Positions 37,032 through 46,172 of a stretch of DNA of 58,079 nt are shown one piece after another. The notes under the pieces are model-generated. The model ran no database searches, was not told where the DNA came from, and saw nothing but the letters and a program-made list of their open reading frames with translations. Within the stretch, counting starts at the first letter, position 1. Each line of letters starts with the position of its first letter. The DNA is from Desulfobacterales bacterium (GTDB taxonomy: Bacteria > Desulfobacterota > Desulfobulbia > Desulfobulbales > JAGXFP01): assembly GCA_024637225.1 (NCBI GenBank), contig JAGXFP010000016.1:1-58079 (forward strand). Reading direction: 5' to 3'. The translations under genes were made by a program, and so were the position numbers.

Positions 37032-37091
37032 ATGCCGAACGAACAAAAATGCGCTACGACGCAGTAGATCGGAGTTTTTGCGACGCCATCA
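37032..37091. repeat. 60-bp direct repeat, unit 2
   Basis: This is the second unit of the pair in the ribE-ribBA gap, separated from the first by 97 bp. It ends five bases before the ribE stop codon. Confidence 0.9.
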
Positions 37092-37095
37092 CCGG

Positions 37096-37758
37096 TTACT
37101 GCTTGACAAATCCATGCTCGGCCAGAAAGGCCGGGTTGATCTGCGAAGACGCCGCCTCTCCTCCCGCCGGCTTCACGGACAGGAGTTTTTCCACATATTT
37201 GCCGATAAGATCCACTTCAAGATTGACCGGGTCGCCTTGGGCCAATTTGCCGAGGGTAGTGATTTCCAGGGTATGGGGGATGATGGACACCGAGAAGCTC
37301 CGGTCATCAACCCGGTTGACCGTCAAACTGATCCCGTCGATAGTGATCGATCCCTTCTCGATAATATAGCGCCCCAGACCTTCGGGTACCCCGAAGGTAA
37401 AAATAACGAAATCACCCTGGGAGTCGCGGGATACAATCTCCGCCACTCCATCGACGTGGCCGCTCACCAAGTGCCCGCCGAGGCGGTCGCTCAGCTTAAG
37501 CGCCCTTTCCAGATTAACCCCACCGCCGACCGAAACCCGGCCGAGATTGGTCCGCTTGAGACTCTCGGGAGAGACGTCCGCCAGAAAACGGCGGCCGCTG
37601 ATCTCTCTAGCCGTCAGGCAAACTCCGTTAATGGCGATGGACTCCCCATCGGCGGGGTCGGTAAGATCAAAATCGGCCTTGATCCTGAAGACCAGACCGC
37701 CCCCCGCCGGCCTCTTCTCAAAAATCACGCCCCTGCCCTGAATAATCCCGGTAAACAT
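37096..37758 (-). CDS. ribE: Riboflavin synthase
   Basis: Riboflavin synthase dismutates two lumazines to riboflavin and the ribityl-aminouracil. The start is the ATG at 37758 (MFTGIIQGRGVIFEKRP), behind TGGAG, giving 220 residues; 14 upstream codons are non-family. Two lumazine-binding barrels are visible: MFTGII with IAINGVCLTARE, then LVSGHVDGVAEIV with ITIDGISLTVNRVD. The trimerisation helix ends the protein (VNLEVDLIGKYVEKLL). It follows ribD after 19 bp. Confidence 0.97.
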   Translation of the reverse strand: MFTGIIQGRGVIFEKRPAGGGLVFRIKADFDLTDPADGESIAINGVCLTAREISGRRFLADVSPESLKRTNLGRVSVGGGVNLERALKLSDRLGGHLVSGHVDGVAEIVSRDSQGDFVIFTFGVPEGLGRYIIEKGSITIDGISLTVNRVDDRSFSVSIIPHTLEITTLGKLAQGDPVNLEVDLIGKYVEKLLSVKPAGGEAASSQINPAFLAEHGFVKQ

Positions 37759-37777
37759 AAAACTCCACTGGCAAAAG

Positions 37778-38890
37778 TTAGTATTCGAACAAACCTGCAA
37801 TCATTAGATCGCAGCCGAGCCTTCTGGTCTTGATGATACGAAAGCATTTGCCGTCGTTGATCCGGTCAATCCCCAGTTCGCTGACCACCGGCACCCCTTC
37901 GGAACCGATAAAGATCGGGGCGATAAAGAGATTGGCCTCATCGTACAACCTCTGACGGAGAAAGGCGGCATGGATCGCGCCGCCTCCTTCAACCAGCAGG
38001 CTGGTAATTTCGGCCCTGCCGAGTTCCTGAAGAACCGCAGTCAGCTCGAGGCCTCCCAGCGGGTCTTCGGCCACCCTTTTCACCACCGCGCCGGCAGCTT
38101 CCAGCTGTGCGCGTTTAGCGGAATCGGCACCGGGTCCGCAGAATATCCAGGTCGGGGCTGCCGATTCAAGATGCAGCATTTGAGCCCGGGCCGAAAGTTG
38201 CAGATTAGTGTCGAGCACTATCCGCAGGGGATCGCGGCTGGGACGCCCCGTCAATCTGGCGGTAAGGGCGGGATCATCGGCCAGGGCCGTGCCGGAACCG
38301 ACCAGAATGGCATCCACCCTATCACGCAGGTGATGGACCTGGCGCCGGGAGGCATCACAAGTGACCCAGTTGGAGTGGCCGGAGCGCGTGGCAATCCGCC
38401 CGTCAACACTGAGACCGGCCTTCATGATCACCCAGGGGAGGCCGGTGCTGACGTGCTTGATAAAAGGTCTGTTCAACTGCCGGCATTGATCGGCGAGAAT
38501 CCCGGAGGTCACCGTTATTCCCTTGCCGGAAAGATAAGCATTACCGCCGCCGCTGACAAGGGGATTGGGATCATTCATCCCGGTCACCACCCGCATGACT
38601 CCGGCGGCATAAATCTTTTCGGTGCATGGTGGGGTTCTACCCGTGTGATTGCAAGGTTCCAAGGTAACATAAATGGTAGAACCGCTGGCGTCACGGCCGG
38701 CCATGGCCAAGGCATTCACCTCGGCATGGGGCATCCCCGCCTTGCGGTGATATCCCTTGGCAATCAGAATTCCATTTTTGACCACAACCGCACCGACACA
38801 CGGGTTCGGAGAGGTTTTACCGAGCCCCTTTCTGGCCTCACGAATGGCAAGCCGCATAAACTTGAGATCCTGATCGTCGCAGTCAGTCAT
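37778..38890 (-). CDS. ribD: Bifunctional riboflavin deaminase/reductase
   Basis: RibD deaminates and then reduces the pyrimidine intermediate of riboflavin synthesis. The protein has 370 residues. The deaminase domain (about 1-150) binds zinc through PHAEVNAL and PCNHTGRTPPC. The reductase domain (about 150-365) has PWVIMKAGLSVDGRIATRSG, LVGSGTALADDPALTARL, RIVLDTNLQLS, LVEGGGAIHAAFL and a final GCDLMIAGLF. It opens the ribD-ribE pair, with ribBA and ribH following across repeat-filled gaps. Confidence 0.97.
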   Translation of the reverse strand: MTDCDDQDLKFMRLAIREARKGLGKTSPNPCVGAVVVKNGILIAKGYHRKAGMPHAEVNALAMAGRDASGSTIYVTLEPCNHTGRTPPCTEKIYAAGVMRVVTGMNDPNPLVSGGGNAYLSGKGITVTSGILADQCRQLNRPFIKHVSTGLPWVIMKAGLSVDGRIATRSGHSNWVTCDASRRQVHHLRDRVDAILVGSGTALADDPALTARLTGRPSRDPLRIVLDTNLQLSARAQMLHLESAAPTWIFCGPGADSAKRAQLEAAGAVVKRVAEDPLGGLELTAVLQELGRAEITSLLVEGGGAIHAAFLRQRLYDEANLFIAPIFIGSEGVPVVSELGIDRINDGKCFRIIKTRRLGCDLMIAGLFEY

Positions 38891-38999
38891 CAGTCAATTT
38901 GAACGGCTATGCAAAAGGGATGCGAGGCGGAAGGAGGAGATTGATACCCATTGATTTGTCTCGCGCCAAGCTGGCCGCTACTGAGTTTTGGCATCGCCG

Positions 39000-39464
39000 T
39001 CATTTTTTCTTATCGCGGTCCAGCATAATTTTCAATTCGGACATGAATTCGCTAAGGTCCTTGAACTGCCGGTATACCGAGGCGAAGCGCACGTAGGCAA
39101 CTTCATCCAGCTTCCGCAGGCCCTCCATAATCCTCTCACCTATCAGATCAACCGAAATCTCGCGCTCGCCAAGGCTCTGGAGCTCGATTTCCATGGCATC
39201 GACAAACTCCTCGATCTCAGCCATCCCGACCGGTCTTTTTTCGCACGCCTTCTTCAGGCCGGCAACCACCTTATGCCGGTCCCAGGGCTCGCGCCGGCCG
39301 TCCTTTTTGATCAGCATCGGCATGGTGACTTCCAGCCGTTCGTAGGTAGTAAAACGGCGGTTACAAACATCGCAGGAGCGGCGGCGCCGGGTAATCGTAT
39401 ATTCCTTGTTGATCCGCGAATCGACCACCCGATTCTCCAGATGGCCGCAATATGGACATTTCAT
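39000..39464 (-). CDS. nrdR: Transcriptional repressor NrdR
   Basis: NrdR senses ATP/dATP and represses ribonucleotide reductase genes by binding NrdR boxes. The protein has 154 residues. A zinc ribbon uses Cys3, Cys6, Cys31 and Cys34 ([36 protein letters not shown]). The ATP-cone domain follows ([32 protein letters not shown]). It lies between the dCMP deaminase and ribD genes, the usual site in this bacterial group. No NrdR box was searched for outside the window. Confidence 0.97.
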   Translation of the reverse strand: MKCPYCGHLENRVVDSRINKEYTITRRRRSCDVCNRRFTTYERLEVTMPMLIKKDGRREPWDRHKVVAGLKKACEKRPVGMAEIEEFVDAMEIELQSLGEREISVDLIGERIMEGLRKLDEVAYVRFASVYRQFKDLSEFMSELKIMLDRDKKK

Positions 39465-39525
39465 TTATTCACCATTTCTGGTTTCGGTTAGAAATCAATC
39501 GGCGGGAACAAGAAAAAAAAGGCCA

Positions 39526-39975
39526 TCAGCCCAGGCGGATAAGCGGGATACCGGACTCGGCCAGCAAAGCCGCGGCAAGTGAATCCGCATAACCTTCCCG
39601 GTAGTAAACCTCGGAAATCTTGACATTGATCAACATTTTGGTGCAGATCGAACAGGGCAAATTAGTGCAGTACAGGGTTGACCCGGCGATGCTGCTCCCA
39701 TGCAGGGCGGCCTGGATAATGGCATTCTGCTCGGCATGGAGTCCCCGGCAGAGCTCGTGGCGCTCGCCGGAAGGAATCCCCTGCTGCTCCCGGAGGCAGC
39801 CGACATCGAGACAATGACTGATTCCGGACGGCGCCCCGTTATAACCGGTGGTAATAATCCGTTTATCCCGGACCATAATCGCACCGACATATCGTCTCGT
39901 ACAGGTGGAGCGTTGCGCAACCAGGTCGGTAATCGACATGAAATACTCATGCCATGAAGGCCTGGGGACAGTCAT
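39526..39975 (-). CDS. Deoxycytidylate deaminase family protein
   Basis: dCMP deaminase makes dUMP, the substrate for thymidylate synthesis. The start is the ATG at 39975 ([19 protein letters not shown]), 149 residues, which lies 2 bp past the glyA stop; the longer frame runs back into glyA. Zinc ligands are in [15 protein letters not shown] and [14 protein letters not shown]. Other family blocks are [20 protein letters not shown] and [14 protein letters not shown]. It is close to ComEB-type enzymes. The glyA-deaminase pairing joins one-carbon supply with dUMP supply for thymidylate. Confidence 0.92.
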   Translation of the reverse strand: MTVPRPSWHEYFMSITDLVAQRSTCTRRYVGAIMVRDKRIITTGYNGAPSGISHCLDVGCLREQQGIPSGERHELCRGLHAEQNAIIQAALHGSSIAGSTLYCTNLPCSICTKMLINVKISEVYYREGYADSLAAALLAESGIPLIRLG

Positions 39976-39977
39976 GT

Positions 39978-41234
39978 TCAGACCATCTCCCGCTGTAAAT
40001 CGGGATAAAGTGGGAAGCGGGTGCACAAATCGTGAACTTCCCGACGGATGGCGGCCAGGGCGGCGGCGTCATCTAAATTGTTGATGACCCGATCGATCCA
40101 GGCGGCGACCAGTTCCATCTCAGCTTCCTTCAAGCCCCGGGTGGTGACGGCCGGCGTGCCGATCCGCACCCCACCGGTTACGAAACGGGGCTGGGTATCG
40201 AAAGGCACCGCATTTTTATTGACGGTCAGACCCGCCTTTTCGAGGCCCTCTTCGGCATCCTTGCCGGTAATGCCTTTGCCGGCCAAATCGACAAGAAGAA
40301 GATGATTGTCGGTACCGCCGGAGACCAGGCGAAAACCGGAAGCCTTGAGGCTTTCACCAAGAACCCGGGCATTGGCGACAACCTGCTGCTGGTATTTAAT
40401 GAAATCTTCGGTCAAGGCTTCCTTAAAAGCGACGGCCTTCGCGGCAATCACATGGACCAAAGGTCCGCCCTGGATCCCCGGGAAGATCTTGCTGTTCAGG
40501 CTACGGCCGAATTTTTCCCTGGCCAGAATCAGGCCGCCGCGGGGGCCGCGCATGGTTTTATGGGTGGTGGAAGTTACGAAGTCGGCATGGGGCACCGGCG
40601 AGGGGTGAACCCCAGCCGCGACCAGACCGGCAATATGGGCCATATCGACCATAAACAAAGCGCCGATATCATCGGCGATGCGGCGAAATCCGGCAAAATC
40701 AATATCGCGGGGATAGGCACTGGCGCCGGCCACGATCATTTTTGGACGGTGCTCCCGGGCGATGCGTTCGACCTCGGCCATATCGATCTTTTCGGTTTTT
40801 TTATCGACCCCGTAGGAAACAAAATCGTAGAGCTGGCCGGAAAAGTTAACTGAACTGCCGTGGGTAAGATGACCGCCATGGGCCAGATCCATTCCCAGGA
40901 CCTTGTCGCCCGGCTGTAGAGTGGCGAAATAGACCGCCATATTGGCCTGGCTGCCGGAATGGGCCTGTACATTGGCATACTCGGCCCCGAAGATTTCCAA
41001 GGCCCGGTTTATGGCCAGGGTCTCGATCTCATCAGCGTACTCGCAGCCGCCGTAATAACGCTTGCCCGGATAGCCTTCGGCATACTTATTGGTGAAAATT
41101 GAACCCTGGGCATCGAGAACCGCCCGGCTGACCGTATTTTCGGAGGCGATCAACTCAAGCTGGTAAGCCTGGCGCTCAAGCTCGTCTTTTATCGTCTTAT
41201 ATACTTCGGGGTCAACTGTTTTCAGACGGCTCAC
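39978..41234 (-). CDS. glyA: Serine hydroxymethyltransferase
   Basis: GlyA transfers the serine hydroxymethyl group to tetrahydrofolate and yields glycine. The protein has 418 residues with PLP-dependent fold type I. Diagnostic blocks are [73 protein letters not shown], the PLP lysine in [17 protein letters not shown], and [19 protein letters not shown]. It begins [19 protein letters not shown]. It stands between rpiB and the deaminase gene on the minus strand. Confidence 0.98.
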   Translation of the reverse strand: MSRLKTVDPEVYKTIKDELERQAYQLELIASENTVSRAVLDAQGSIFTNKYAEGYPGKRYYGGCEYADEIETLAINRALEIFGAEYANVQAHSGSQANMAVYFATLQPGDKVLGMDLAHGGHLTHGSSVNFSGQLYDFVSYGVDKKTEKIDMAEVERIAREHRPKMIVAGASAYPRDIDFAGFRRIADDIGALFMVDMAHIAGLVAAGVHPSPVPHADFVTSTTHKTMRGPRGGLILAREKFGRSLNSKIFPGIQGGPLVHVIAAKAVAFKEALTEDFIKYQQQVVANARVLGESLKASGFRLVSGGTDNHLLLVDLAGKGITGKDAEEGLEKAGLTVNKNAVPFDTQPRFVTGGVRIGTPAVTTRGLKEAEMELVAAWIDRVINNLDDAAALAAIRREVHDLCTRFPLYPDLQREMV

Positions 41235-41277
41235 TTGGCAACCTTCCTGTGATGAGATAAACTGTTATGAATAAAAA

Positions 41278-41298
41278 GGGGTGGCAGGCAACCACCCC
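41278..41298 (-). terminator. Rho-independent terminator after rpiB
   Basis: GGGGTGG and CCACCCC pair around a 7-nt loop, with TTTTTA following on the minus strand. It lies 10 bp past the rpiB stop and 44 bp before the glyA start, so the fatty-acid/rpiB transcript probably ends here at least in part. Confidence 0.75.
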
Positions 41299-41308
41299 AA
41301 ACCGGGCT

Positions 41309-41743
41309 TCAGTCGAGAGCGGAAAACAGGGCAAGCCTGGTCTGATGACGACCGCCGGCAAATTCGGTGGTCAGCCAGGTCCGGACTATCTCACGCAGCA
41401 ATCCAGGCCCGACTACCCTGGCCCCAAGGCAGAGAACATTGGCGTCATTATGTTCCCGGCTCATCGCGGCGGTAAAAAGCTCATGACAGAGCGCGGCCCG
41501 AATGGCGGCCGAGCGATTGGCGGCCATCGACATGCCGATGCCCGTGCCGCAGATCAGAATCCCGCGATCAGCGCCGCCGCTCTCGACATCCTCACACACT
41601 TTTTCAGCGTAATCGGGATAGTTGACCGACTCTCCGGAGTCGCAACCGTGGTCAATTACTTCATGACCAAGCTCATTGACCACTTCGGCGATCTCGCCTT
41701 TAACGGCAAAGCCGCCATGATCACAGCCGATTGCTATTTTCAT
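41309..41743 (-). CDS. rpiB: Ribose 5-phosphate isomerase B
   Basis: RpiB interconverts ribose 5-phosphate and ribulose 5-phosphate. The start is the ATG at 41743 (MKIAIGCDHGGFAVKGEI), behind GGAGGTGG, giving 144 residues. Family blocks are VIDHGCDSGESVNYPDYAEK, ILICGTGIGMSMAANR, the NRSAAIRAALC patch, and HNDANVLCLGARVVG. It lies 25 bp after fabF on the same strand. The product feeds nucleotide and riboflavin synthesis, in line with the next genes. Confidence 0.96.
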   Translation of the reverse strand: MKIAIGCDHGGFAVKGEIAEVVNELGHEVIDHGCDSGESVNYPDYAEKVCEDVESGGADRGILICGTGIGMSMAANRSAAIRAALCHELFTAAMSREHNDANVLCLGARVVGPGLLREIVRTWLTTEFAGGRHQTRLALFSALD

Positions 41744-41768
41744 AATTCCACCTCCGGGCCCGGAAAGC

Positions 41769-43010
41769 TCAGCCATCAAATTTTTTCATGGCCAGCACGG
41801 CATTGGTCCCGCCGAAGCCGAACGAATTGGAAATGGCGGCGCGAACCTCGCTCTCCCTTGCCACATTGGGAACATAGTCAAGATCGCAGCCGGGGTCGGG
41901 ATTAGTCAAATTAATCGTCGGCGGAATGATTCCGTTTTTTATGGTTAAAGCGGTAAACACCGACTCGATGCCGCCGGCGCCGCCGAGCATGTGCCCGGTC
42001 ATCGATTTGGTCGAGCTGATGGCCAGCCTGGCGGCATGATCGCCAAAGACCCGCTTGATTGCTCCGGTTTCAACCACGTCGTTTAGGGGGGTCGAGGTGC
42101 CGTGGGCGTTTATATAATCGATATCCCCGGGATTCAGGCCGCCATCCTTCAGGGCCATCTCCATGCAGCGCACCGCCCCGTCACCGTCTTCGGGAGGGGC
42201 CGCCATATGATAAGCGTCGCCGCTCAAGCCATAGCCGACAATCTCCGCGTATATCCTGGCGCCGCGCTTCCTGGCGTGTTCGAGCTCTTCGATGACCATC
42301 ATACCGCCGCCTTCGGCAATAATAAAACCGTCGCGATCACGATCAAAGGGCCGGGAAGCCCCTTGAGGATCGTCGTTGCGTTTGGAAAGAGCCTTCATGG
42401 CATTGAAGCCGCCCACAGCCAGGGAGCAGATCGTCGACTCACTGCCGCCGGTCACCGCCGCATCGCAGTCACCGTGGATGATCGACCTGAACGCCTCGCC
42501 TACCGCGTGGGTTCCGGCCGCGCAGGCGGTGGTCACCGACAGGTTGGGGCCCTTGGCGCCGAGTGCGATCGAAACCTGGCCGGCGCTCATATTGGAGATT
42601 ACCATCGGAATGAAAAAAGGAGTGATCCTCTTCGGGCCTCGTTCGAGAGCCACCGAATGGTATTTCTCGATAGCCGGCAGGCCGCCGATGCCGTTGCCGG
42701 TAAAGACCCCGATCCGGTCCGCGTTCGCATCGCTGATTTCGAGTCCGGAATCAGCGTGAGCCATCACCGCGGCAGCCATCGCGTACTGGACGAACAACTC
42801 AAGATGCTTGGCCACCTTTTTGTCGATAAAGGTCTCAACCGCGAAATCCTTGACCTCGGCGGCAATCTTTACCGCGTAGTCACTGGTATCAAAACGGCTG
42901 ATCAGGCCCACCCCGCTACGCCCGGCGCACAGCCCTTCCCAGGTCTGCTCCACACCAATCCCCAGCGGGGTGACCAAACCAACGCCCGTAACAACAACTC
43001 TTCTTCTCAC
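41769..43010 (-). CDS. fabF: 3-oxoacyl-[acyl-carrier-protein] synthase II
   Basis: FabF elongates acyl-ACP with malonyl-ACP. The protein has 413 residues, thiolase fold. The Cys-His-His triad is Cys163 ([13 protein letters not shown]), His303 ([12 protein letters not shown]) and His340 ([12 protein letters not shown]). Start [18 protein letters not shown] and end [18 protein letters not shown] are typical. It follows acpP by 78 bp, the usual acpP-fabF pairing, and precedes rpiB. Confidence 0.98.
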   Translation of the reverse strand: MRRRVVVTGVGLVTPLGIGVEQTWEGLCAGRSGVGLISRFDTSDYAVKIAAEVKDFAVETFIDKKVAKHLELFVQYAMAAAVMAHADSGLEISDANADRIGVFTGNGIGGLPAIEKYHSVALERGPKRITPFFIPMVISNMSAGQVSIALGAKGPNLSVTTACAAGTHAVGEAFRSIIHGDCDAAVTGGSESTICSLAVGGFNAMKALSKRNDDPQGASRPFDRDRDGFIIAEGGGMMVIEELEHARKRGARIYAEIVGYGLSGDAYHMAAPPEDGDGAVRCMEMALKDGGLNPGDIDYINAHGTSTPLNDVVETGAIKRVFGDHAARLAISSTKSMTGHMLGGAGGIESVFTALTIKNGIIPPTINLTNPDPGCDLDYVPNVARESEVRAAISNSFGFGGTNAVLAMKKFDG

Positions 43011-43088
43011 CTGTCACTCCTTGTCAAGCAGTGGCGGATAAAACAGCTTAACGCTTTGCCGTGAAAGAACACTCAACAACGGTCCGTT

Positions 43089-43322
43089 TTATGCGGACGC
43101 CTTGTCGACATGCTCGATGGCATCCTTGACGGTAGTAATCTTTTCCGCAACTTCATCGGCAATCTCGATATCAAAGGCTTCTTCCATGGCCATGATCAGT
43201 TCGACCAGATCGAGGGAATCGGCACCCAGATCATCCACGAAAGATGCTCCGGGAACAACCTTGGCTTTATCGACGCTGAGCTGGTCCGCAATAATATCAA
43301 TAAGTTTTTCCTGAACAGACAT
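43089..43322 (-). CDS. acpP: Acyl carrier protein
   Basis: ACP carries growing acyl chains on a 4'-phosphopantetheine arm. The start is the ATG at 43322 ([17 protein letters not shown]), behind AAGGAGAAA, giving 77 residues; upstream codons are non-family. The arm attaches to Ser36 in [15 protein letters not shown]. The chain is acidic and four-helical, as expected. fabG lies upstream and fabF downstream. Confidence 0.98.
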   Translation of the reverse strand: MSVQEKLIDIIADQLSVDKAKVVPGASFVDDLGADSLDLVELIMAMEEAFDIEIADEVAEKITTVKDAIEHVDKASA

Positions 43323-43383
43323 AGTTTTTCTCCTTAAATTGTTGTCTGAAAAATGACCACTGCAACTATTATCCAATAAACAT

Positions 43384-44130
43384 CTATCCCATAAACATCC
43401 CGCCGTTCACATGAATGAACTGGCCGGTTATATAACGCGCATCATCACTGGCCAGATAGGCAACCGCCCCGGCCACGTCCTCGACCGAGCCCATGGCCCG
43501 CATCGGAATCTCTGCCAATACCTTTTCCTTCACCTCATCGCCGAGGTCACGGGTCATGTCGGTATCGATATAACCCGGCGCCACCCCGTTAACCGTAATG
43601 TTACGGGAGGCAAGTTCCCTGGCCATCGAACGGGTCAACCCGGTCAGTCCGGCCTTGGCGGCCGCGTAATTGGCCTGGCCGGCATTACCTAGAAAACCGA
43701 TAACCGAGCTGATGTTAATGATCCGGCCCCAGCGCTGTTTCATCATCGGCCGGTTGACTGCCTTGATACAGTTATAAGCGCCCTTGAGGTTGGTGTCCAG
43801 AACCTGATCCCAACTCTCTTCCTTCATCTTCATCAAGAGTCCGTCGCGGGTGATCCCGGCGTTATTGACCAGAATATCGAGCCGCCCGAAATCTTCAATG
43901 ATTTTAATAACTCCATCATTGACCGCCGTGGCTTCGGCCACATCAAATTTATAGAGACCGGCGTCGCCGTCTGCCGCCTTGATGGCATCGACAACCTCCT
44001 GGGCGGCATCGGGCTTGCTCACGTAATTAATGGCGACCCTGGCGCCCATTGCGGCCAGACGCAGGGCGATGGCCCGGCCGATTCCCCGGCTGCCGCCGGT
44101 TACAAGTGCTGCCTTACCCTCAAGAATCAT
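43384..44130 (-). CDS. fabG: 3-oxoacyl-[acyl-carrier-protein] reductase
   Basis: FabG reduces 3-oxoacyl-ACP with NADPH. The protein is a 248-residue short-chain dehydrogenase. The cofactor loop is [17 protein letters not shown] (about 10-26), NNAG occurs at about 89-92, and the catalytic set is Ser142, Tyr155 and Lys159 ([18 protein letters not shown], then AAAKAG). Its ATG overlaps the etfA stop by 4 bp, so the ETF genes and the fatty-acid genes are translated from one message. It is followed by acpP. Confidence 0.97.
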   Translation of the reverse strand: MILEGKAALVTGGSRGIGRAIALRLAAMGARVAINYVSKPDAAQEVVDAIKAADGDAGLYKFDVAEATAVNDGVIKIIEDFGRLDILVNNAGITRDGLLMKMKEESWDQVLDTNLKGAYNCIKAVNRPMMKQRWGRIINISSVIGFLGNAGQANYAAAKAGLTGLTRSMARELASRNITVNGVAPGYIDTDMTRDLGDEVKEKVLAEIPMRAMGSVEDVAGAVAYLASDDARYITGQFIHVNGGMFMG

Positions 44131-45335
44131 CGATTACCAGCCTCCCCTGTTCGGCTCTCCCGGATCCGCTCGATAAGCTTCGGCAGAATCTCGAAGAGGT
44201 CGCCCACCATGCCATAGGTGGCGACCTGGAAGATCGGCGCGTTTTCATCCCGATTTATGGCAATGATGGTATCCGAAGACTGCATGCCGACCATGTGCTG
44301 CACCGCCCCGGAAATACCGCAGGCGAAATAAACTTTCGGACAGACCGTCTTGCCGGTCTGACCGACCTGATGGGGGTAGGGAATCCAGCCGCTGTCTACC
44401 GCGGCCCGGGAGGCGGCGGTAGCGCCGCCGAGGAGCCCGGCCAGTTCCCGCACCATCTCGAAACCTTTTTCACTTTCCAGGCCGCGGCCGCCGGCAACCA
44501 GAACATCGGCCTCGTTGATATTAACCTCATCCGACTCTTCCCTGACACTTCTCAGCACCCTGACCCGGGACTGCAATCTGGCGGGATCCGGGGTAAAATC
44601 GATAATTTCACCTTGGCGGCTCCCGTCATGGCTGTTCGGCTTCATGACCAGAGGCCTGACCGTCGCCATCTGCGGACGGGTTGTGGGGCATTCGATAGTG
44701 GCCATAATATTGCCGCCGAAGGCCGGCCTGGTCTGGAGCAGCGCCCCGTCCTCGGCCCTGATGGCCAGGTCGGTGCAGTCAGCGGTAAGACCGGTGGCAA
44801 GCATGGTGGCGAGCCGGGGTATAAAGGAACGCCCGATTGCGGTGGCGCCGGCCAGAACGATCTCCGGCTGATGCTCCCGAATCAGGTCCTCGAAAACATT
44901 GGCATAGGCATCGTCGGTAAAGTTAGCCAGGGCGGGATCATCCACCCGGTAGACCTGATCCGCCCCGTGGGCGATCAGCGCTTCGGCCGACTCACCAAGC
45001 GCCGAGCCGAGCAGCACCGCCGACAGCGGCACCCCGAGCTGATCGGCAAGTTTACGGCCGGCCCCCAGCAATTCAAAGGCGACCGGGGCAATCCTGGCAT
45101 CGCGATACTCAGCGTAAATCCAAACGCCGGCCCAGTCCTTAAGCTCGTCCGGCACATTCTTTTCAACCGTATCGATGGAAAGCGCCCCAACCTCGCAGAC
45201 ATCGACACAGCTGCCGCAAAGGGTACAGGTTTCGCCAACTACGGCCACGCTATCTTCAACCTTGATTGCGCCAAATGTGCAGGTATCCTCACAAAGCCCG
45301 CACCCGATACATGCTTCCACGTCTATCTTCAGCAT
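44127..45335 (-). CDS. etfA: Electron transfer flavoprotein alpha subunit with N-terminal ferredoxin domain
   Basis: EtfA with EtfB shuttles electrons between acyl-CoA dehydrogenases and redox partners through FAD. This form has 402 residues. A 2[4Fe-4S] domain fills the first 55 residues: CIGCGLCEDTC (Cys9, 12, 15, 19) and CTLCGSCVDVC (Cys37, 40, 43, 47). The ETF domain follows (AGVWIYAEYRDARIAPVAFE, VLAGATAIGRSFIPRLATML) and ends with the FAD-binding VGQTGKTVCPKVYFACGISG and AVQHMVGM. The added clusters are a feature of ETFs in anaerobes and can link to ferredoxin chemistry. It starts 57 bp after etfB and overlaps fabG. Confidence 0.94.
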   Translation of the reverse strand: MLKIDVEACIGCGLCEDTCTFGAIKVEDSVAVVGETCTLCGSCVDVCEVGALSIDTVEKNVPDELKDWAGVWIYAEYRDARIAPVAFELLGAGRKLADQLGVPLSAVLLGSALGESAEALIAHGADQVYRVDDPALANFTDDAYANVFEDLIREHQPEIVLAGATAIGRSFIPRLATMLATGLTADCTDLAIRAEDGALLQTRPAFGGNIMATIECPTTRPQMATVRPLVMKPNSHDGSRQGEIIDFTPDPARLQSRVRVLRSVREESDEVNINEADVLVAGGRGLESEKGFEMVRELAGLLGGATAASRAAVDSGWIPYPHQVGQTGKTVCPKVYFACGISGAVQHMVGMQSSDTIIAINRDENAPIFQVATYGMVGDLFEILPKLIERIRESRTGEAGNR

Positions 45336-45392
45336 CAGAATTTATCCATTTTACAAAGACCGGTACAGAAACGATCTTTTTCTCTTAGCGAT

Positions 45393-46172
45393 TTAAAGCA
45401 GCTTGTCAAGCTTGGCCAGCAACTGGTCAACCATTTCATCGGTGGTGCCGGCCAGCATACATTTATCCGCGGAAAAATGGGGCGAAAAGACCTTGACCAC
45501 CTGGGTGTTCGAGCCCTGCAAACCGAGTAATTCCGGGGCGGCTCCGATATCGGCCGCCGAGAGCACGGTGGCCTGCATCTTCTTGGCTTTCATCTTCCCC
45601 TTCAGGGAAGGAACCCGGGGCTCATTGATCTCCTTGACCACCGTCATCAGGGCGGGCATCTCCATTTCGATCTCGTCATAACCGTCATCCATCAAACGCT
45701 CCAGACGGATGGTGCCATCAACGCATTCGGTGATCTTACGGGCATAGGCCACATAGGGGATGTCAAGGCGCTGGGCCAGTCCCGGTCCAACCTGGGCGGT
45801 ATCGCCGTCGATCGCCTGTTTGCCGCAGATGATCAGATCGAACTCGCCAAGCTTCTCTATCGCCTTGGCAAGGGTATAGGAAGTGGCCCAGGTATCTGCA
45901 CCCGCAAAGGCACGGTCGGAAACGAGCACACCGTGGTCGGCTCCGCAGGCCACCGCATCGCGAAGGGTCTCCTCGGCCTGTGGCGGTCCCATGGTTATGG
46001 CGGTGACGGTGCCGCAGTACTGTTCCTTCAAGACCACAGCCGCCTCGAGGGCATGGCGGTCAAAGGGATTCATAATACTCTCAACCCCTTCTCGGGAAAG
46101 GGTGTTGGTCTTGGGATCGAGCCGGACATCCTTGGCATCCGGCACTTGTTTTACGCATACTATAATCTTCAT
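45393..46172 (-). CDS. etfB: Electron transfer flavoprotein beta subunit
   Basis: EtfB is the second ETF subunit; it binds AMP, or a second FAD in bifurcating forms. The protein has 259 residues. It starts MKIIVCVKQVPDAKDVRLDP. Blocks are NPFDRHALEAAVVLKEQYCG, VTAITMGPPQAEETLRDAVA, GADTWATSYTLAKAI, FDLIICGKQAIDGDTAQVGP, then LPALMTV-like (EMPALMTVVKEINEPRVPSL). Its ATG overlaps the acyl-CoA dehydrogenase stop by 4 bp. Whether this ETF bifurcates cannot be read from the visible motifs with certainty. Confidence 0.95.
   Translation of the reverse strand: MKIIVCVKQVPDAKDVRLDPKTNTLSREGVESIMNPFDRHALEAAVVLKEQYCGTVTAITMGPPQAEETLRDAVACGADHGVLVSDRAFAGADTWATSYTLAKAIEKLGEFDLIICGKQAIDGDTAQVGPGLAQRLDIPYVAYARKITECVDGTIRLERLMDDGYDEIEMEMPALMTVVKEINEPRVPSLKGKMKAKKMQATVLSAADIGAAPELLGLQGSNTQVVKVFSPHFSADKCMLAGTTDEMVDQLLAKLDKLL

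Noticed and set aside
36766..37095. FMN riboswitch in the rib operon
   Set aside because: The conserved RFN core sequences were not found here or upstream of ribD; the gap is filled by direct repeats.
42102..43064. 320-codon plus-strand frame opposite fabF
   Set aside because: Shadow of a conserved gene; no motif of its own.
44049..45530. 493-codon plus-strand frame opposite etfA/etfB
   Set aside because: It is antisense to well-supported genes and has the His/Gly/Arg-rich look of reverse-strand translation.
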